Shown: positions 22,783 to 37,345, counted from the stretch's first letter. The stretch is 64,000 nt of DNA from Liquidambar formosana (GCA_039720395.1 CM077829.1:24941955-25005954), one strand, 5' to 3'. Notes: generated from the sequence alone by a model not told the origin. Numbers and translations: made by a program.

Positions 22783-22967
22783 TCAGCTATATAATCTGCG
22801 GGAAGCATCTTTCTCCGAGTGAAGGTCTCGCAGACTGATCTCTTTGAGAGACCCTGTCATGTCTCGGAAGTATGATTCGACCGTGAAACATGTAACCCTT
22901 CCTGTCTTGAGGCGTTTCTCTTTGCACGGTGCATACTGAGGGGCAAGATCCAAGACACATGCGACGG
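22783..22967 (-). other. Unrecognised minus-strand open frame cut by a MITE
   Basis: A 61-residue stretch reading ACVLDLAPQYAPCKEKRL, then KTGRVTCFTVESYFRDMTGS, LKEISLRDLHSEKDASRRLY has protein-like composition, unlike the low-complexity frames nearby. Its upstream end runs into MITE copy B at 22968. I do not recognise the family; it may be a decayed gene or organelle-derived piece. Function is not assigned. Confidence 0.25.
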
Positions 22968-23365
22968 GGGAACGGCTATTGCAACCCCCCATTTTTATCA
23001 CCCTACTCTTTTTCTTTTGATTTTTTAGATTTCATGAAAAATATAAAAGGTTTTTACAAAAATCGGTCGCTTAGTCCACTAAAAAACATCTTTTTGAACA
23101 ACTTTGAAAAAGAAAGTTCTTCCAAAATCTATCGTTTTGGTAAATTTTTTGGCAAAAAAATGAAACAAAAGCTATAAATGACTAAAAGGTATATTTAAAC
23201 GATAGATTTAGAAAAAACTTTCTCCTACAAAATTGTTCAAAATGATGTTGTCTAGTGGACATCACGGCAGGTTTTCATAAAAACCTTTTATATTTTGTAG
23301 AAAACCTTAAAAACCTGAAGATAAGGGGTGGGGTGATAAAAATGGGGGTTGCAATAACCGTTCCC
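22968..23365. mobile_element. Fold-back MULE MITE, GGGAACGG family, copy B
   Basis: It runs from GGGAACGGCTATTGCAACCC at 22968 to the inverse GCAATAACCGTTCCC at 23365, 398 bp, with near-complete self-complementarity between halves and strong similarity to copy A at 6464-6862. Flanking bases do not form a clear 9-bp duplication. Confidence 0.85.
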
Positions 23366-24475
23366 AAGCCCACAGAGGGCGATAGCAATTTTATTAATTT
23401 ATTCTTTTGGGTATATATATATATATATATACTTGCCGTCGAGTTTATCTCCAAGGCTTTTGTCTATAGCACTACGCACAGTGGAACCGCATGGACAGAC
23501 ACAACCAAAAGATGATCCGTCTACACACGCATTCGGTTGAAAAATGATCATGAAGCATCCAAATTTGTCGAAGGGTGTGAGCTCCGAAGATTCTGGGCAA
23601 AAAGATTGATAATATATTGAATGAAAGGTAACCCCACAAAAAAAGTATCCCAACTACTTCATTCAGTGACAATTGTATTTCTCCCAAAATCTTGTACGGA
23701 GTAATGTGTATGGGTTCGCCTTCGTTTGTTTTGAATAATATTTGCCAGATGGTCGGTGATTCCAACCCAATATTTTAGAAGGCTTTCAAATCTCCAACAT
23801 TCATGTTAGATGATTTGTGTTTAACAAAACAAAACCAGAAAAGGCTGTTTCCCCAAAAAATTAAAATTAAGGAAAAATAAAAGGGGGTGTTCGCTTTAGG
23901 AAGCACCGAGTAGATTATAATGAACTATCGTTGTAATAACATCGCAAAAAAGGGTCACAATCACTCTGAGAACTCTATGCAGAAAATTATGAACTATTTT
24001 GTAGTAACAGTGTAAAATTAATATGCGTTTCCCTCGGAGATCTCCTGACCTGAAAGTGGTTACGATTGCATGATCCTCCCACAACCACCCCCCCGACCCT
24101 TATTTCCTCCCACCCTCCCACAAAAATAGATAAATGAATAAAATCACAGCCTACAAAAAAATCTGCTTCCGGCAAACATGCAACAAAGTGTTGACTTGTA
24201 CGTTCCCACTGCATTTTAAACCCTTTTTCATCCTGTAGAAGAAACCAGGATTGCAGACCAATAGCTTGAAATCCTGACGAGAAGAAGATTATGAGAATGA
24301 AACCCTATTGCCAATTGACCATACATTGGATAATTCTACCTATTTAAAATTTTCATTTCTCTAGTCCAGACAACTGCACCTGAATTTAGCAAATGATAGG
24401 AAGACTTTTCAACTCGCATTCTCCATATGAATCTTCTGAGAGCTTTCCCGAAGCAGAATTTGCATGATAAAATGC
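23366..24475. other. Downstream flank of the WDR7-like gene
   Basis: A minus-strand frame at 23399-23653 (containing CVDGSSFGCVCPCGSTVRSA and IDKSLGDKLDGK, followed by GTATATATA) is unrecognised. The part nearest 24475 probably includes the 3' UTR of the WDR7-like gene; no clear polyadenylation site was fixed. Confidence 0.3.
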
Positions 24476-24861
24476 TTATAGCTGGAAAGTGCCCAACTCA
24501 TGGCCATGCCTCGTAAGTAGAACTTTTCGTTCGCCAACCCACTCTAGCCGATATGAGAGGTCAAGATTATGAATCAAGAGTTTCAAACTGTCCACATCAT
24601 TCAAGCTCCGCATATTCTCCTACAGAAAGTAATGATGAACGGTTGTTATGCTCAAGATGAAACGTCAGAATTCTTTCCATGTGGTCAAACAAAACCAGAT
24701 GGGTGAATTATGTATTTAGAATTTTAGAGACATTTCAACCAGATTCCGTACAAATGGGAGAGTGATGGATTCAGTATATACATGCATATTGCATTCTCTT
24801 ATGAGCCAAAGACGGGGAATATCAACACTAATAATCATGGGAGTATTGATACACATGTATA

Positions 24862-24899
<38 letters not shown>

Positions 24900-27800
24900 G
24901 TGTGTGCATGTATTTAATGCACATATATAAAGAATAGAAACTTCCATTCATGATCTGGCATCATCATCAACAATTGTATACTACACATAAATATGAATCC
25001 ATTCATTTCAAATAAATACAGTTCAATGCAACTCAACAAAGCATTATCCCAGCTACTTGGAGTCAGTAACATGGATCCTTTTTTCACTTTTCTACACTAT
25101 CTAGGTGTTATCATTGTTAAGCAATAGGTTATCATGGTTTACATTTTTTAAAAAACCATTCATCTATACTTGTAGCATATTCAACTTGAACCAAATTACT
25201 CTTTACTTGTAATTGATCCTTCTTGCATATGACCAAAAATCTTTTCGGACTATCTAATATTGCCCTCAATTCGTGCTATCTAAATTCTCAAAAAATGCAT
25301 TCACTTCTAAACCCATCCTTTCTTGTCTTGTCATTCACATAATATCGTATCAAGTTCTTCCCATCTTCATATAGCCTATACTCATTTTATGGACATGTTA
25401 GTTATTCATCCCAAACATTCTGAATGTAAAAACTAAAAACAAAACCAAATTTATAACCTTGTAAAGTATTATTACTAAATTGACTAGTAATCTTCAATCC
25501 AATGACACTCCATAAATACTTCTCCACTTCAATCATTTCACTTCTATAAACAATGTGCTCTTTAGTTTCCTCCTTTTATAGATCGATCAAAAATAACAAA
25601 ATTGTTCACTTTTATAATTTTATTATGTGCTGGACATCCATCTTCACTATTCCATCCCAAAGCAGAACTGTTGGGTCTGTTGTGAGGTCTAATAGAATGC
25701 AATGGGACAGATTTTGAGTCATAATGTTATGGAAGGAAAATTGTGCCAATGCAATTAGAAGGGTTGGTAACAGATCTTCTGAACCATGGCGTTTCAACTA
25801 CATATGCAGAGAATTGGAGGATAGCATCCTTTTTGGTGATTAATAGATAACATGGATACGATCATCTTGCGCAAGAGGAGTGCTTTGACTATGCAGTGTT
25901 TGGGGGAACTCTTTACCTCTTTAGACTCTTAATTATATACTTGGTAGTTTGGCTTTTCTTGTTCTCTTCTTTTGAGTTCTCTGTATTTTTTTTTATTTCG
26001 ATCTTGTCATTCTTGTATATTCTCACTTTCCTAATACTTGTTTTTTTTTTTTTTCCTTACTGTAGTTCTAAATCAATATAAACCGCCATTGGCTTAGACT
26101 CGTCAACTAAAATATGCTGTCAGAAAAAACATGCATCATTGGACTTCTTCTGATATATGCTTAATCAATTCATCCATAGCCAACACAATAGAGTAAAATA
26201 CCTGCAAATTGCCCTGTCTATCATGTCCCATTATGGTTGCCATTATGCTTGACCTAGAAGAATTAGGTGAAAATCCCTCCCATGGGGGAACAAAAATCAG
26301 TTTGGTGCACTGGACAGGAACAAGGTTTCGGCTGAGTTTCTCCCACCATGCAGATCCCAATGACCACCATCTGATCATCAAACCCTGCTCAGAAAAAGCA
26401 ACTAGCCCCTGCAATTCATAGAGCGGGTCTAAAAATCTGTAGAAAGAAAATGTTCAAAACTATTCATTGTGCCAGGAAAAGAGGTATTACATATTTTACA
26501 GAGAATATAATGTGAACATTTTTAAATTTAAAAGGTATTTGGTTTCATACACAGAGAAATAAAAAGAACTGCAGAAGCCAACACCAATAGGTAATAATAT
26601 ATGAGTAGCCTAAGGGCTCATAAGAATGAGAATAGTAATATGTATCATATTCGTAGGAAAAAAGTGATGAGAAAACAAAATTTCCTATAATTGCACAAAC
26701 ATCATTGCACTAACAACTTGCCTATGGCTAGATAAATTAAAACAAATGGAGACAACTTCATCAACTAGATATTTTACAACAATTCCGTTTGTCTTGACCA
26801 AGTTCAATCAAAAAAGGTAACATGACTATAAAAATCTAACTTTTTTTAAAAATTATCCACGCTACTAAAATCCTGACAATGAAATCCAGAAAACTCTGTT
26901 AAGAGTACTAGCTATTGATGTTCAAAATTACACAATATCACATTGTTTGGGTGATCCTATCAATAGGCCTACAAGATCTTGTTGAGACCAAAGCTTGCCT
27001 GGCCATGTCGCATGTGTTTTATATCCTGTCCTAACTTAATATGCATGAAAGTATGTATAGTGAATATAATCAGTAGAAGTATAAAGGATAGTCGTTAATT
27101 TATATTGCTTAAATATAAACTTGTGTTATATCACACACACACACACACACACACAACAACAACAACAAAAAGAGCTGGGTTTGGCACGGGTCAATCAGGT
27201 GCAGAAGTCAAGCCAAACATGTTAGATCAGGTAGCTTCTCAAGTTTGGATCAGACTTGTTAGCTCCTAAAAATTCCAACTTTAATAATCTCCCAAGCATA
27301 CGATGACATTATGAGCATAAACATGGTTGGTCATGGCATCAGAAGTTAGTAGGAGAATGAAAAGAATTGTGTGTTTATGGACTACTTAGAGGTACCTCTC
27401 CATCCGGTGAAAAACTCAGAGCTGAAATTGCAGTGGTCAACTTTGTTTCAGAAGCTCCTGCAAGCAAACTTGGAAGTCCAGGAGGTCCACTTGCATCCAA
27501 AATCTTTATTTTCACTACGCTACATAGAGTGAAGCAATTTTTAACTCTTCAGTTATCTCAAGCAACACGGATGCACAAAGCCAGATTGTTGAAACAGTCT
27601 AAATATTTAGCATTCATAGAAAAGTTGCAGGCCACCAAAAGACTATCATAATAAAAAATCACAAATTAATGATTAGACTACCAATACACTATCATGAATG
27701 ATAAATCCTTTCTCACTTCAGCCTCTCATAAGCGAAATGAAACGCTGAGTTATGTTGTATTCTCCATTGCCATGATCTCCTTTACCATCCCTTCGTCAAC

Positions 27801-30800
27801 TTTTGTGACGCCTTGTTTTAGTTACAAAAACTAATTCACAAGATGCATCTTCCAACTTACAGAACAATGTTTTTATGTTGGACTTCATGTTACTAGAGGA
27901 TGTGGCACATGCTATGCGCTTACTTGTAAACTCACTAAATTTTTCTCTCTTATCCTTTATTATTGTTGGCGTCAGTTAAACTTTGTGAAGATCTTGAATG
28001 GCAGTGGTGTAATGGAAGAGAGAGAGAGGCGATGAGTTGGCAAAGTTTAAATGATTTCAAATTACATTTTTGCCTCAGCCTCATGACGTTTTAATAAGGA
28101 GTTGCTATGTTTTTAAGAGTCACAGTTGTAAGTATAATTAATAGAGTCAGAAGGAGAGACCAAAGAAGGTCTTCCCTTTATATATTAGTATTGATTTTCA
28201 GAACTAAATCAAGGTTTAAGAGTCAATTTACAGTTTTCTAAAGCTTTGTGTTTAAGCACGTCTTTTACTTTGTCTAAGTAGGGATTTGATATGGTTCTTT
28301 AAGTATAAAAACATAATGATCCCTATTTTATTGGAATGTGGTGACATCAAATGCTTTGTTTTTCTGTATACAATAATCCCTATAGAATGTGGGGCTTCAG
28401 TCTGGGGATTGTTCTTCAACAGATATATACCTAAAAGTCTAAAACTACAAGTATTGATTTGTAAGAACAATTAATATATATGCTACCTAGACCATTTGTT
28501 TCATTCTAGAGTATTTGTGTCGAAACAACCCGACATGGGTATGGATACTCCTACAAGACAGTTCAAATTTATTAGGAAGACTTTCAAAAGCACACAAATC
28601 TAATACCTCGACAGTGGACACACATCCACACTAGACACAAATCCCATAACGGTTAGACATAATGACATGATATATGCACATCGTACAACCTACAAACCAA
28701 CCAAGACCCAGTTCTTTACCACCACAAGTTCTATGCTATATTTTATCTTTTAATACCTTTGCATGTCATATACCCGAATGCTAGCATTGTTAATATCTCC
28801 AATTGCATCCCCAATAGCCAATCGGGTTAACGAGTCATTGAGGGCTACCATAGGGAATACACGTACAACTTCCTTGAGGGCTGTCATTGAACTTTGAAGA
28901 CACGTTCTGCGCATGATTGAGTTGCCATGGTCCATAGTTTGTAAAATGAAGTTAACTGCCTGCAAATCTGTCAAAATGTCAGACAAATTAACACTGAAAG
29001 TGCCCAACCACTTTGATTCTTAGCAGTAGAATATGACTGGAGATATTATTATAATTATTATAATTATTAATTATTATTATTTATTTATTTGATAAAAGCA
29101 CCATGAACACCTGTAATAAAGCAATTACTCAGCACTAGAGATATAATAAATAAAGCAAACAAACAAAACAATTACTAAATACCATCAATACCTGTAATAT
29201 GCCTAGAATATTATTCACTGGGCCACAATGGAAAGGACAGGTTTAAAACTAATAAAATTATTCATTGGTTGACATTGGAAAGGAGGGGTTAAAACTAGAA
29301 AACGAGAATAGATCTAGATAGCCTGTGAAGAACATCAACCACAACAGTAAAACAAGTAATATGAATAATCAAAAGGGAATCAACCAAAGAAATATAAGTT
29401 TTTTAAAATAAATAAATAACAGTGGATTTACAGAAACTGATCGTAATGGAGAAGGGTGGGGAAAAACATCCATATATAGTGTAGATGACAATCAAAATGA
29501 AAATAAAGCACATATTTCAACACAGCATCCAATTTGAACATATCCAGAGCAATATATATATATATATTGATTTAATCAGAATGAATTGCAAACAGTATAT
29601 CATGACTATGCCTCAATCAATTAAAAGTTTAATACTAGAAAGGCAAAAGGCCAACTCAAGCCAAGGACTTTAATATCGATATCGATGGATATATCGAGGG
29701 TCCAAAAATGTGGATATATCGGATATATCGTTGGATATATCGACAATATCGATATCGTTTTAAAGATATAGTGGATATTATGAGTTAAACATGGATATTT
29801 TTATTGAAACTTTGGGAAACAATGATTTAAACTCTAATACACAATCTAGCATCAAAACATTGCAATTTAAATATGTATAATATAAGTATGTGTTGCGTAG
29901 GGTATAAAAAATATACCGGGCTAAGTAAATAGATAATAGAAAATTTTGCAAATTCAACATTTAAATGTTATATAACATTGAAATAGATTTTTGTAACATT
30001 TAAATAAAGAGTGCTATTAGACCAAAGGCCATTGGTTTGAAATAATATTTTAAATTATGTGAAATACTAAGCATAGTAAAATGTACATATATATGTGAAT
30101 CCTAACCTATTCTAATGTGTAAAAATTTCACCAGCAATCGGCAAAAGGGCATTTAAACATGGCAGTGTCGATATATTGAACGATATCAGCGATATATCTT
30201 CGATATCAGCGATATATCTTCGATATTTTCGATATATCTTCGATATCAGCGATATATCTTCGATATATCGCTGATATCGTTCGATATTTTTTTTTTTTGA
30301 AAATTCTTCAATTTCGCAACAATATATCGTATCGTTACCCTCCGATATGGCGATATATCGCGATATATCGTCGATATATCGCGATTTTTAAGTCTCAAGC
30401 ACAAACTTAACATTTACTATGGTGAATAACAACTTCATTTTATCTTTTCAAGTTTAAACTAAACTTTGTGCAGTATTAATGTAGACCCCTTCCCTCCCTT
30501 TACTCCTCTTTGCCTACTGTATTTCACCTCAATTTTTTAGGGGAAAAATATTTTAAATTTATAAAAGAAGAAAAATCTTCTTCAGAATCAGAAAACCAAG
30601 TATTGCACATTTCAAGCATGTTGAAAGTGACAAAGACCTGGATGCCAAATGTCTTGTTTCTATTACTTGACCCCAGATAGTGGCCAAAATATGTTAAGAA
30701 ATAAATAATCTGTCATGTATGATTTATAATAATATCGTATGTGAGCTTAAATTTTAGCAACATATTTAAATAATACTAATGTCGACATGTATCATGACAC

Positions 30801-33800
30801 CAACATAGATCATGATACTATAAGCGACTTGAGTTTGATTATCTTCCAATAGAGAAAGTTTGAGACAACCACATAAATAGAAAATTCCCAAATATGATAG
30901 AGAGGAGAATCATAGTCACGAAGAGGTGCCAAGTCCAACCACTCAATGGTCATACCTTATATACCATGTGTGACTGAGTTAAAATGGTGTGAACCATGTG
31001 TCGTCATTGATCTATGGTGCTCAGTATGTGAATTTTCAATGTTATTTAATGCCACAACAATTTCTTCATTTTTCATACATAGACTTCAAATGAGGATGGA
31101 GAATATGTTGTCTGTTCGAACAATTGGCTCTACAAACCTTATCAAGGTACTGGGCTAAGCTTCTCGGAGATCCACGCACAACCCTGATAAAAGTCATGAG
31201 GGATACTAAATGAACAGGTGAATCAGATGCAGTAGACCAGATTTGGCTTTCTATGACGGTCAGAAAACCTGCTATATCCACCATCGCTAAACTTGGAAGA
31301 AGAACCCCAACCAAAGTCTCTTGAATGGTAAGAGGTACTGCTGAATTTTGTGCAGCCAAGTTGGCAGAAGCACCACTTACACACTCTATTTGGAAGAATA
31401 TATCCCCAATTAGACGAGGTATTTCAGAACCAATGCATGCCTTCCATCTACGCTCCATACCTTCTGCCAGGAGCTCTGCTGCAGTAGAACTATATTTCTC
31501 ATTCATGGCCATGACTAACTTCATCAATGGTTGAACAACCAGCATGGCAAGACATGGTTTCACAAGGCTAGGGTACCAAATGGCTAATGCTGCTGCAACA
31601 ATGATATGAGATGTCATTGCATCTTGGCTTGTTCCCCCAACACAAGAAATCCAGTCTTGCACTTCAAATGATTCTATCCATGCAAGTATTTTTGATTCTT
31701 CAACTTGATAAACCTTTTGCGTGTCTGGCAGCCTGTCAGAATCCAACCAGTTTGTAGATGTTTCCTCTATGCTTGAACTTTCGTGTTCAATTTCTCCTAT
31801 ACCATTTGTAGAGCTCATGCATTTTACATGGTCAGTTGCTCTTTGATTACACAGGGGAAGCGGAATAGCACGTGAAGCAGCACAGTGAAATAAAGAGCGT
31901 GCAGCCATTCTTACATGTTCACTTTCATCTTGCCAGAAACTAACCAAAAGCTGTACAACAGACAAAGTAGACAACGAAGCACATGGTATTAAACAAAAAG
32001 AAAAAAAAAAAAAAAGATCAGAATCCTCCTTAACCATATAACATACAACAGCATGTTCCAACCCCACAGAAATTATTCAACATGTTAATTTAGATTTACA
32101 AAAAAGTGATGATCTTAAACTTCCAATCTGATACATGAAAGGAAGGAAGATGTAGTCCTTCAATGTCTCATGTGTACATAAATTGTTCATAAACCTTTAT
32201 CCTTATAGTTGGACAACCAATATCACTTGGTCTAAATTACTATCCCATAAAACCGAAGCATTTTGCCTTAATGCTCTGCATGGTTGCCGACTGCCGAGAA
32301 GATGAGGGGAAACGAGAGAGAGAGAGAGAGAGAGAGAGCTTGAAGAATTCAATACTGAGGTTGGAAAAATAGTTCTAAGATTCCAGATTTTTATTTCCTT
32401 TCCTCCAGGTTCCATCTTCTTAGCTACCAAACGAATCATAAGTGAACCCTTATTTTTTTTTATCAACAATCATATGTGAACATTTGAAAGCTTCAAACCA
32501 GAACAACACATACTTTGATATCTATATCTATATATATATATACGGTTATGTTCCTATCTGCACGTGTTGATATAAGTTATATCAGCACTATGCATTGGGG
32601 GTTGTACCCCTTGCATTGGTCCAATGTACTTCATATCTTACTAATGCACAAGGTACAACTCTCAATGCAAGTTTTGATATAAGTTATATCAACACTTGCT
32701 TAATCATCCTATATATATATATATATATTTTAATCAGCATACTTTAATACATATTTCTCCAATACACTTTCGGAAATATTCACAAACAAGCACGCAAACA
32801 GTAACATGATGAAGAAATCCAATAAAGTAAGCAAGTGAGGAAATTACAATTCTGAACACAGATATCCAATCCTATGGTATATACCTTATAATAGAGAACT
32901 ATAGTAACTTATTACATAAGAGTTGGCTTGAGGCATGCAACACCACAACGCCATTAGCTGGTAAGGTCCCAAGTCAATTTAACAAGATTTTAATTGGCCC
33001 TGTAAATAAATTGGATTTATCCAGACGAGAGGCCAGGCTAGAAGAGGTGTTCAAATTATTTGATTTAATGAAGGGAAGCAAATGATATGCCTATTTACTT
33101 TGAAAAATATATTTCAATATTGTCAGTGTGGTAAGAACCTTTGCGCACAATAGAATTTTCTTTTCCTTCAGAACAAATATAACATATTAAGGCAACTTAT
33201 ATCCATATATCAATGTAGTTCAGTCCCATTACTTCAACAGATACTAAAAAATTCAAGTAGCAGAACTACATCCAATTATCAAGTTAGGATCAGAGATTCC
33301 AAATAACCAAACCATCAGCATTATATCTGACCTGGAGTGAAGGTGGCTTTATATCTGGAAATTTCTCAGCAAAATTTCTAGTGTAGAATGCTGCTAAAGC
33401 ACTGCAAAGAATACAGGACAGGTAAAGAGTCAGCAAATAGAACCTAAAAACTGGAAATGGTTTTTAAAATGATAGATATGGTGACGATGCTCATTTTACG
33501 GGCTCCAGTCACATTTCAGCTATTTCAAAATTTTGATTGATGAACCTATCCTACACAACGTTTCTGTGAAATTTTTTGATTAGTTTAATGACTTCATCTC
33601 AATCAGGACCTACATTGATGCCATAATAAGTTAATAACTCAAACCACGACTACGATATGATGTGTGATGAACAGTTAATGCTAAAACAAAATAATGCAAG
33701 TAGACTGATTCCATGAAGTATTAAATGGAAAAACACTGTATTACCTGCTGGCTGCTGTACTGAAATGGGACAAGCTAATCATGCGTTGGGCAAGGGAAAC

Positions 33801-36800
33801 CATTGTTAGCGACCTCATCGCACTGAATTCTGATGATGAATTCCAAAGCTGAAATGTAAATTTTGATGTCTCAAGATATACTGAAAGAAATAAATAGAAA
33901 ACAGGTGTTAACATTCAAAAGGGACATAGAGTAAATCCAAAATACCTCAAGGGTAGCATGCAAACCAGGAAATGTCAATGTCAGAGACCCTCTGTCCCCT
34001 TGCAAACCAGAAGCTACAATGAACTTCTCTGGTCTCTTTAGCTCCATGTCAGTTATAAGCAACTTGTCAAGCTCACAATCTACATCCCACAAGTGCAGAA
34101 AGGATAAGCTGAACTGAAGCAAACATCTTTCAAGTGACCTAACCCAGTCATCCTCTTCTATTGAATCAGTCAAGGTCTCATGTAAATCAGAACCATCATC
34201 CAGAGTGATATTGTGGGGACTTGGTGTCTCAGTTCCCTGTTCCGTTGAATGGATATTCCCTTGTTTATCTCCACCATTCCTTGAGAACTTGTGCTTTTGC
34301 CAAGGAGACATCAATAATGCAAGGTCAAAACTGAGTGCGCCAATACCAGGGAATGGGCAAGAACATTTAATGGGATGCTTGTTGCTTTGGAGGACTGATG
34401 GTCTGGTTGGATGTTGCTTTTCATAGTTTCCTGCTCTAGCATGTGCTTGAGAAGAAATGGACCCCTTTACATTTGTTACACTCAGGCCCTTATTAGATGA
34501 AGGAACCCCCTTTGCTAAATTTTTAAAATGAGATTGTGAAATTTTTGCATCTTCAATTATTGGAAGAAGTAACGAGGACACTGAAGTATTTCCATTCAAT
34601 ACACTGCCAGAAGTGGAATTCATGTTGATGCCTTTACAAAAATGATCGAACATTGAATGAGAAGCCATCCCACGAAGAACCCGCTCTCGAGCACCTGTTT
34701 TTATGTCCCAAATGTACAAAACATCAATTGCATCAGATATTCCTAAATGGTTCTGGCAAAGACAGGCCATATAGCCTCTTGCACCATCCCAAACAACTTT
34801 TGCAGGATAGTTAGGATGTCCAGTAAACATTCTCTCAACCCGCAGAGTCTGGAGGGAAGCAAGAGCAACACAAGAGTCCTCCCCAACAGAGAGAAAGCAA
34901 TCATTCCAAGGACGTTCAGTTTGAGCCGGGGGAAGAATTACTTGGCGTACTGGAGCTACATGCTGGCGCATCACTCTAATGAGATTTCCAGTGTCAAGAT
35001 CCCATATACGAATTGTGCAGTCCATGCTTCCTGACAATAAAACATGATAAAAACTCCATCCTTGGGAGGTACCTACCATTTGATGTGCAGCCAAACACAG
35101 TACAGCACCTGTATGGCCCAAAAGATATTGTTTGGATACATGTGAATCCACTTCATGACGAGGACTCCCACCTTGCAAATTTAGTCCCTTAAAGAACATA
35201 TCAAATCGTACAACTTCTATTTCTCCATTGTAAAATCCATACACAACAGCGTAAGGAGTATAGAAATTTTCAGAAATAACCATTGATGAAGATACAACCA
35301 ATCCCTTCTGCACAAAATCATATTTTTCTTCATCTGCACACATATTATTTACATTTTTTGCACTTGAAACAGAATTTCTTTGGGAATTTAACTGAGTTTC
35401 CCCATCAATATTTTCTATGCTTAGATTGAGCCTGAGGTCCTCAGTTTTAAGAAGATGAGTAGAACTCGTAATACAGTCAACAAATAAACCACCTTCTCCA
35501 AGCATTTTGCACGGTCGACACAACCTTCCATGGTCATCATATTGCTCACGTAGTGACCAGATTGTGACATGAGGTTTCCACAACAACGGCTCTTCAACAT
35601 GAACACAAATTGATTCAATACGGAGAAGATAGAAGTTCAATTGAACAAAACAAATAGAAAATATCATGTCAAGGGAACAAGAAACAGCAGGAATCTCACA
35701 AAGAGACTCAAACTCAAAGATATCATCCATGTATGATATTTTATACACAACTGCTGAACCTCTATTATTCCACACAGCAAAAGTTTCTGAAAACATTTCA
35801 TGGGCTTCCAAAGTATGCAATGCAATCCCAGTACCATTTCTTTCAAGAAACATGCCCCCTATGACATGTGATTGAGTGGAACCACCTTCAAGACAAAGAG
35901 AATTATCCGAGAAAGAAATCTCTCCAATTGCAATACCACTGGCCAGTAACCTAAATATGCAACAGGTTCTATATATGAAAGCTATAATCTGACCACAGGT
36001 TGCAATTGACACAACCTGTCCTCCATCACTCAAACCATCTGCCCATATAGTCATATCAATATGAGAAGAACTTCTAGCCAAGCCAGTCCCACCTTCCCCA
36101 TCTGGGTGAGAATTCTTTGTTATCGGAACCAATTGTACCTTACCAATCAAATCAACCATGAGTACAGATTGCTTCTCCATATCTTCGGCGGATGAAATTA
36201 CAGCCATATACTTCAAAGGTCCAATAGCTAAATTCCCGTGAAAAACAGTTTGGACAATTGTAAGAGAATAAGTATCAACAATAACTACAGTACACTTCCA
36301 AGGTTTTTTGTACTGAGACTCTCTATCCATTGCAGCCTCACCCCCTTCAACGAGATCAACAGAATGACGGTCAAGTAAATGGACAGAATCAATGAAACAA
36401 CAGGCAATACATACATATCTCTGGTTGGAGGGCAATGCCCTAACCATAAAAGGGCTGCCCACCCAAGGGGGCATTCTCCTTCTACGCCTGCAATGTCCAC
36501 TGGCTCTGCTCCAAACGCACAACACACCATCAGTACATGCACTTATTAAAGCACCATAATCAGCTGAGGTAGAGTTCACTGCTACATTACTTGAATTGTC
36601 TATCTTTCCATCTCCTGAAACTACAACAGGAAGACAAACGCCAAGGTCGGCTATGGGTGCAGCATGTCCACACAAGATAGCCATTGGTTTAATTTCCTGT
36701 CACAATAAATATTTTCATTATACTGTCACATAATTCACACAAATTGAGATAAAATTATTCAAATTTCAATCATACATGGACTCCATTTGGTTACTGAGGA

Positions 36801-37345
36801 TACGCATGAAATCAAAAGAAATAAAAAATTTGGACTCAACCAAACCTCGTAGAACTATTTAATTTACTTGAGCTTTTCATTTTCCAGAAACAACAGCAAC
36901 AGAAAACAATAACAATTTCAGTGGGCTCAAAATTTTGGTTGATTTTTATGTTTTTTCCCCCTCAAAAATTGATTAATTCAACTCATTGAAACCCAAGATT
37001 TTTCAATGGGCTCAATTGAGTGAGCTAATTTTCCATCAAAGATAACAATTTCACATTTTTTCAGCAACCAAACAGAGCCACATTGAACTAAGATAACGAA
37101 TTGAAAACAAACCGGAAACTTAATTAGCTATTCAGAAACAGTTCTGATTAAGGAAAATTAACGAACACATGGTGAGCAAATAGGATCACCTGGTTGGAGT
37201 CGGTGCCAGAGAGGTTCCACCAGATGATGGAGCCATCGGATCCACCGGTGTAGAGAGTCGGAGGACGGTTGAGTACGGCGGTGGCGGTGACTCTGTGAAG
37301 AGGAGGAGAGCCGGACCAGATACAGGCGACGGATCGGCACTTCAT
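24476..37345 (-). CDS. WDR7: WDR7 / rabconnectin-3 beta type WD40-repeat protein, 9 exons
   Basis: Exons (minus): 37190-37345, 33946-36696, 33745-33848, 33332-33401, 31138-31950, 28757-28959, 27396-27519, 26202-26408, 24476-24619; all GT-AG with consistent phases, giving about 1,523 residues. N-terminal WD40 repeats include TLYTGGSDGSIIWWNL (about 30-45), LISACTDGVLCVW (about 102-114), LLGHTGAVLCLAAH with LLSGSMDCTIRIWDLDTGNL (about 577-624) and DVLYIWDIKTGARERVL (about 710-726). Exon 5 encodes the HEAT-like alpha-helical middle. The C-terminal part has VRVFPMVALNDSLTRLAIGD, ALSFSPDGE and LVAFSEQGLMIRWWSLGSAW, and ends HGHELGTFQL. In animals WDR7 binds DMXL (rabconnectin-3 alpha) and regulates V-ATPase assembly; the plant role is inferred from homology. 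Introns 4 (31951-33331), 5 (28960-31137), 6, 7 and 8 are about 1-2.2 kb; introns 4 and 5 hold transposon-like DNA. Confidence 0.93.
24865..24898 (+). repeat. (TG)n microsatellite in WDR7 intron 8
   Basis: About 17 TG units preceded by ATGTATATG. A (CA)n(CAA)n tract also lies at about 27132-27165 in intron 7. Confidence 0.9.
29665..30394. mobile_element. Repeat-rich element with GATATATCG arrays in WDR7 intron 5
   Basis: The ends are GGACTTTAATATCGAT (29665) and, inverted, AGACTTAAAAATCGCG (30395), with arrays of GATATATCG / CGATATC words at 29672-29765 and 30170-30385 enclosing an AT-rich core. Many words are self-complementary, for example CGATATATCG, and a long inverted repeat surrounds AAGATATATCGCTGATATCG near 30240-30285. 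TCAAGC occurs on both flanks (29656-29661 and 30395-30400), a possible partial duplication. It is probably a DNA transposon derivative; superfamily not settled. Confidence 0.5.
32543..32709. mobile_element. Fold-back MITE with TGATATAAGTTATATCA palindromes, WDR7 intron 4
   Basis: Each arm contains the near-palindrome TGATATAAGTTATATCA; the arms are also inverted repeats of each other (GGTTGTACC ... GGTACAAC). It lies between (TA)n tracts, which could be its TA-type target. Close copies: 63716-63890 and, tandemly, 50296-50880. Confidence 0.75.

Noticed and set aside
27367..27651. Plus-strand 94-residue frame
   Set aside because: It lies antisense to WDR7 exon 7 (27396-27519); the minus strand encodes the conserved ILDASGPPGLPSKLAGAS stretch.
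34205..35034. Plus-strand frames opposite WDR7 exon 2
   Set aside because: They are shadows of the long minus-strand coding exon, which has WD40 motifs and intact splice sites.
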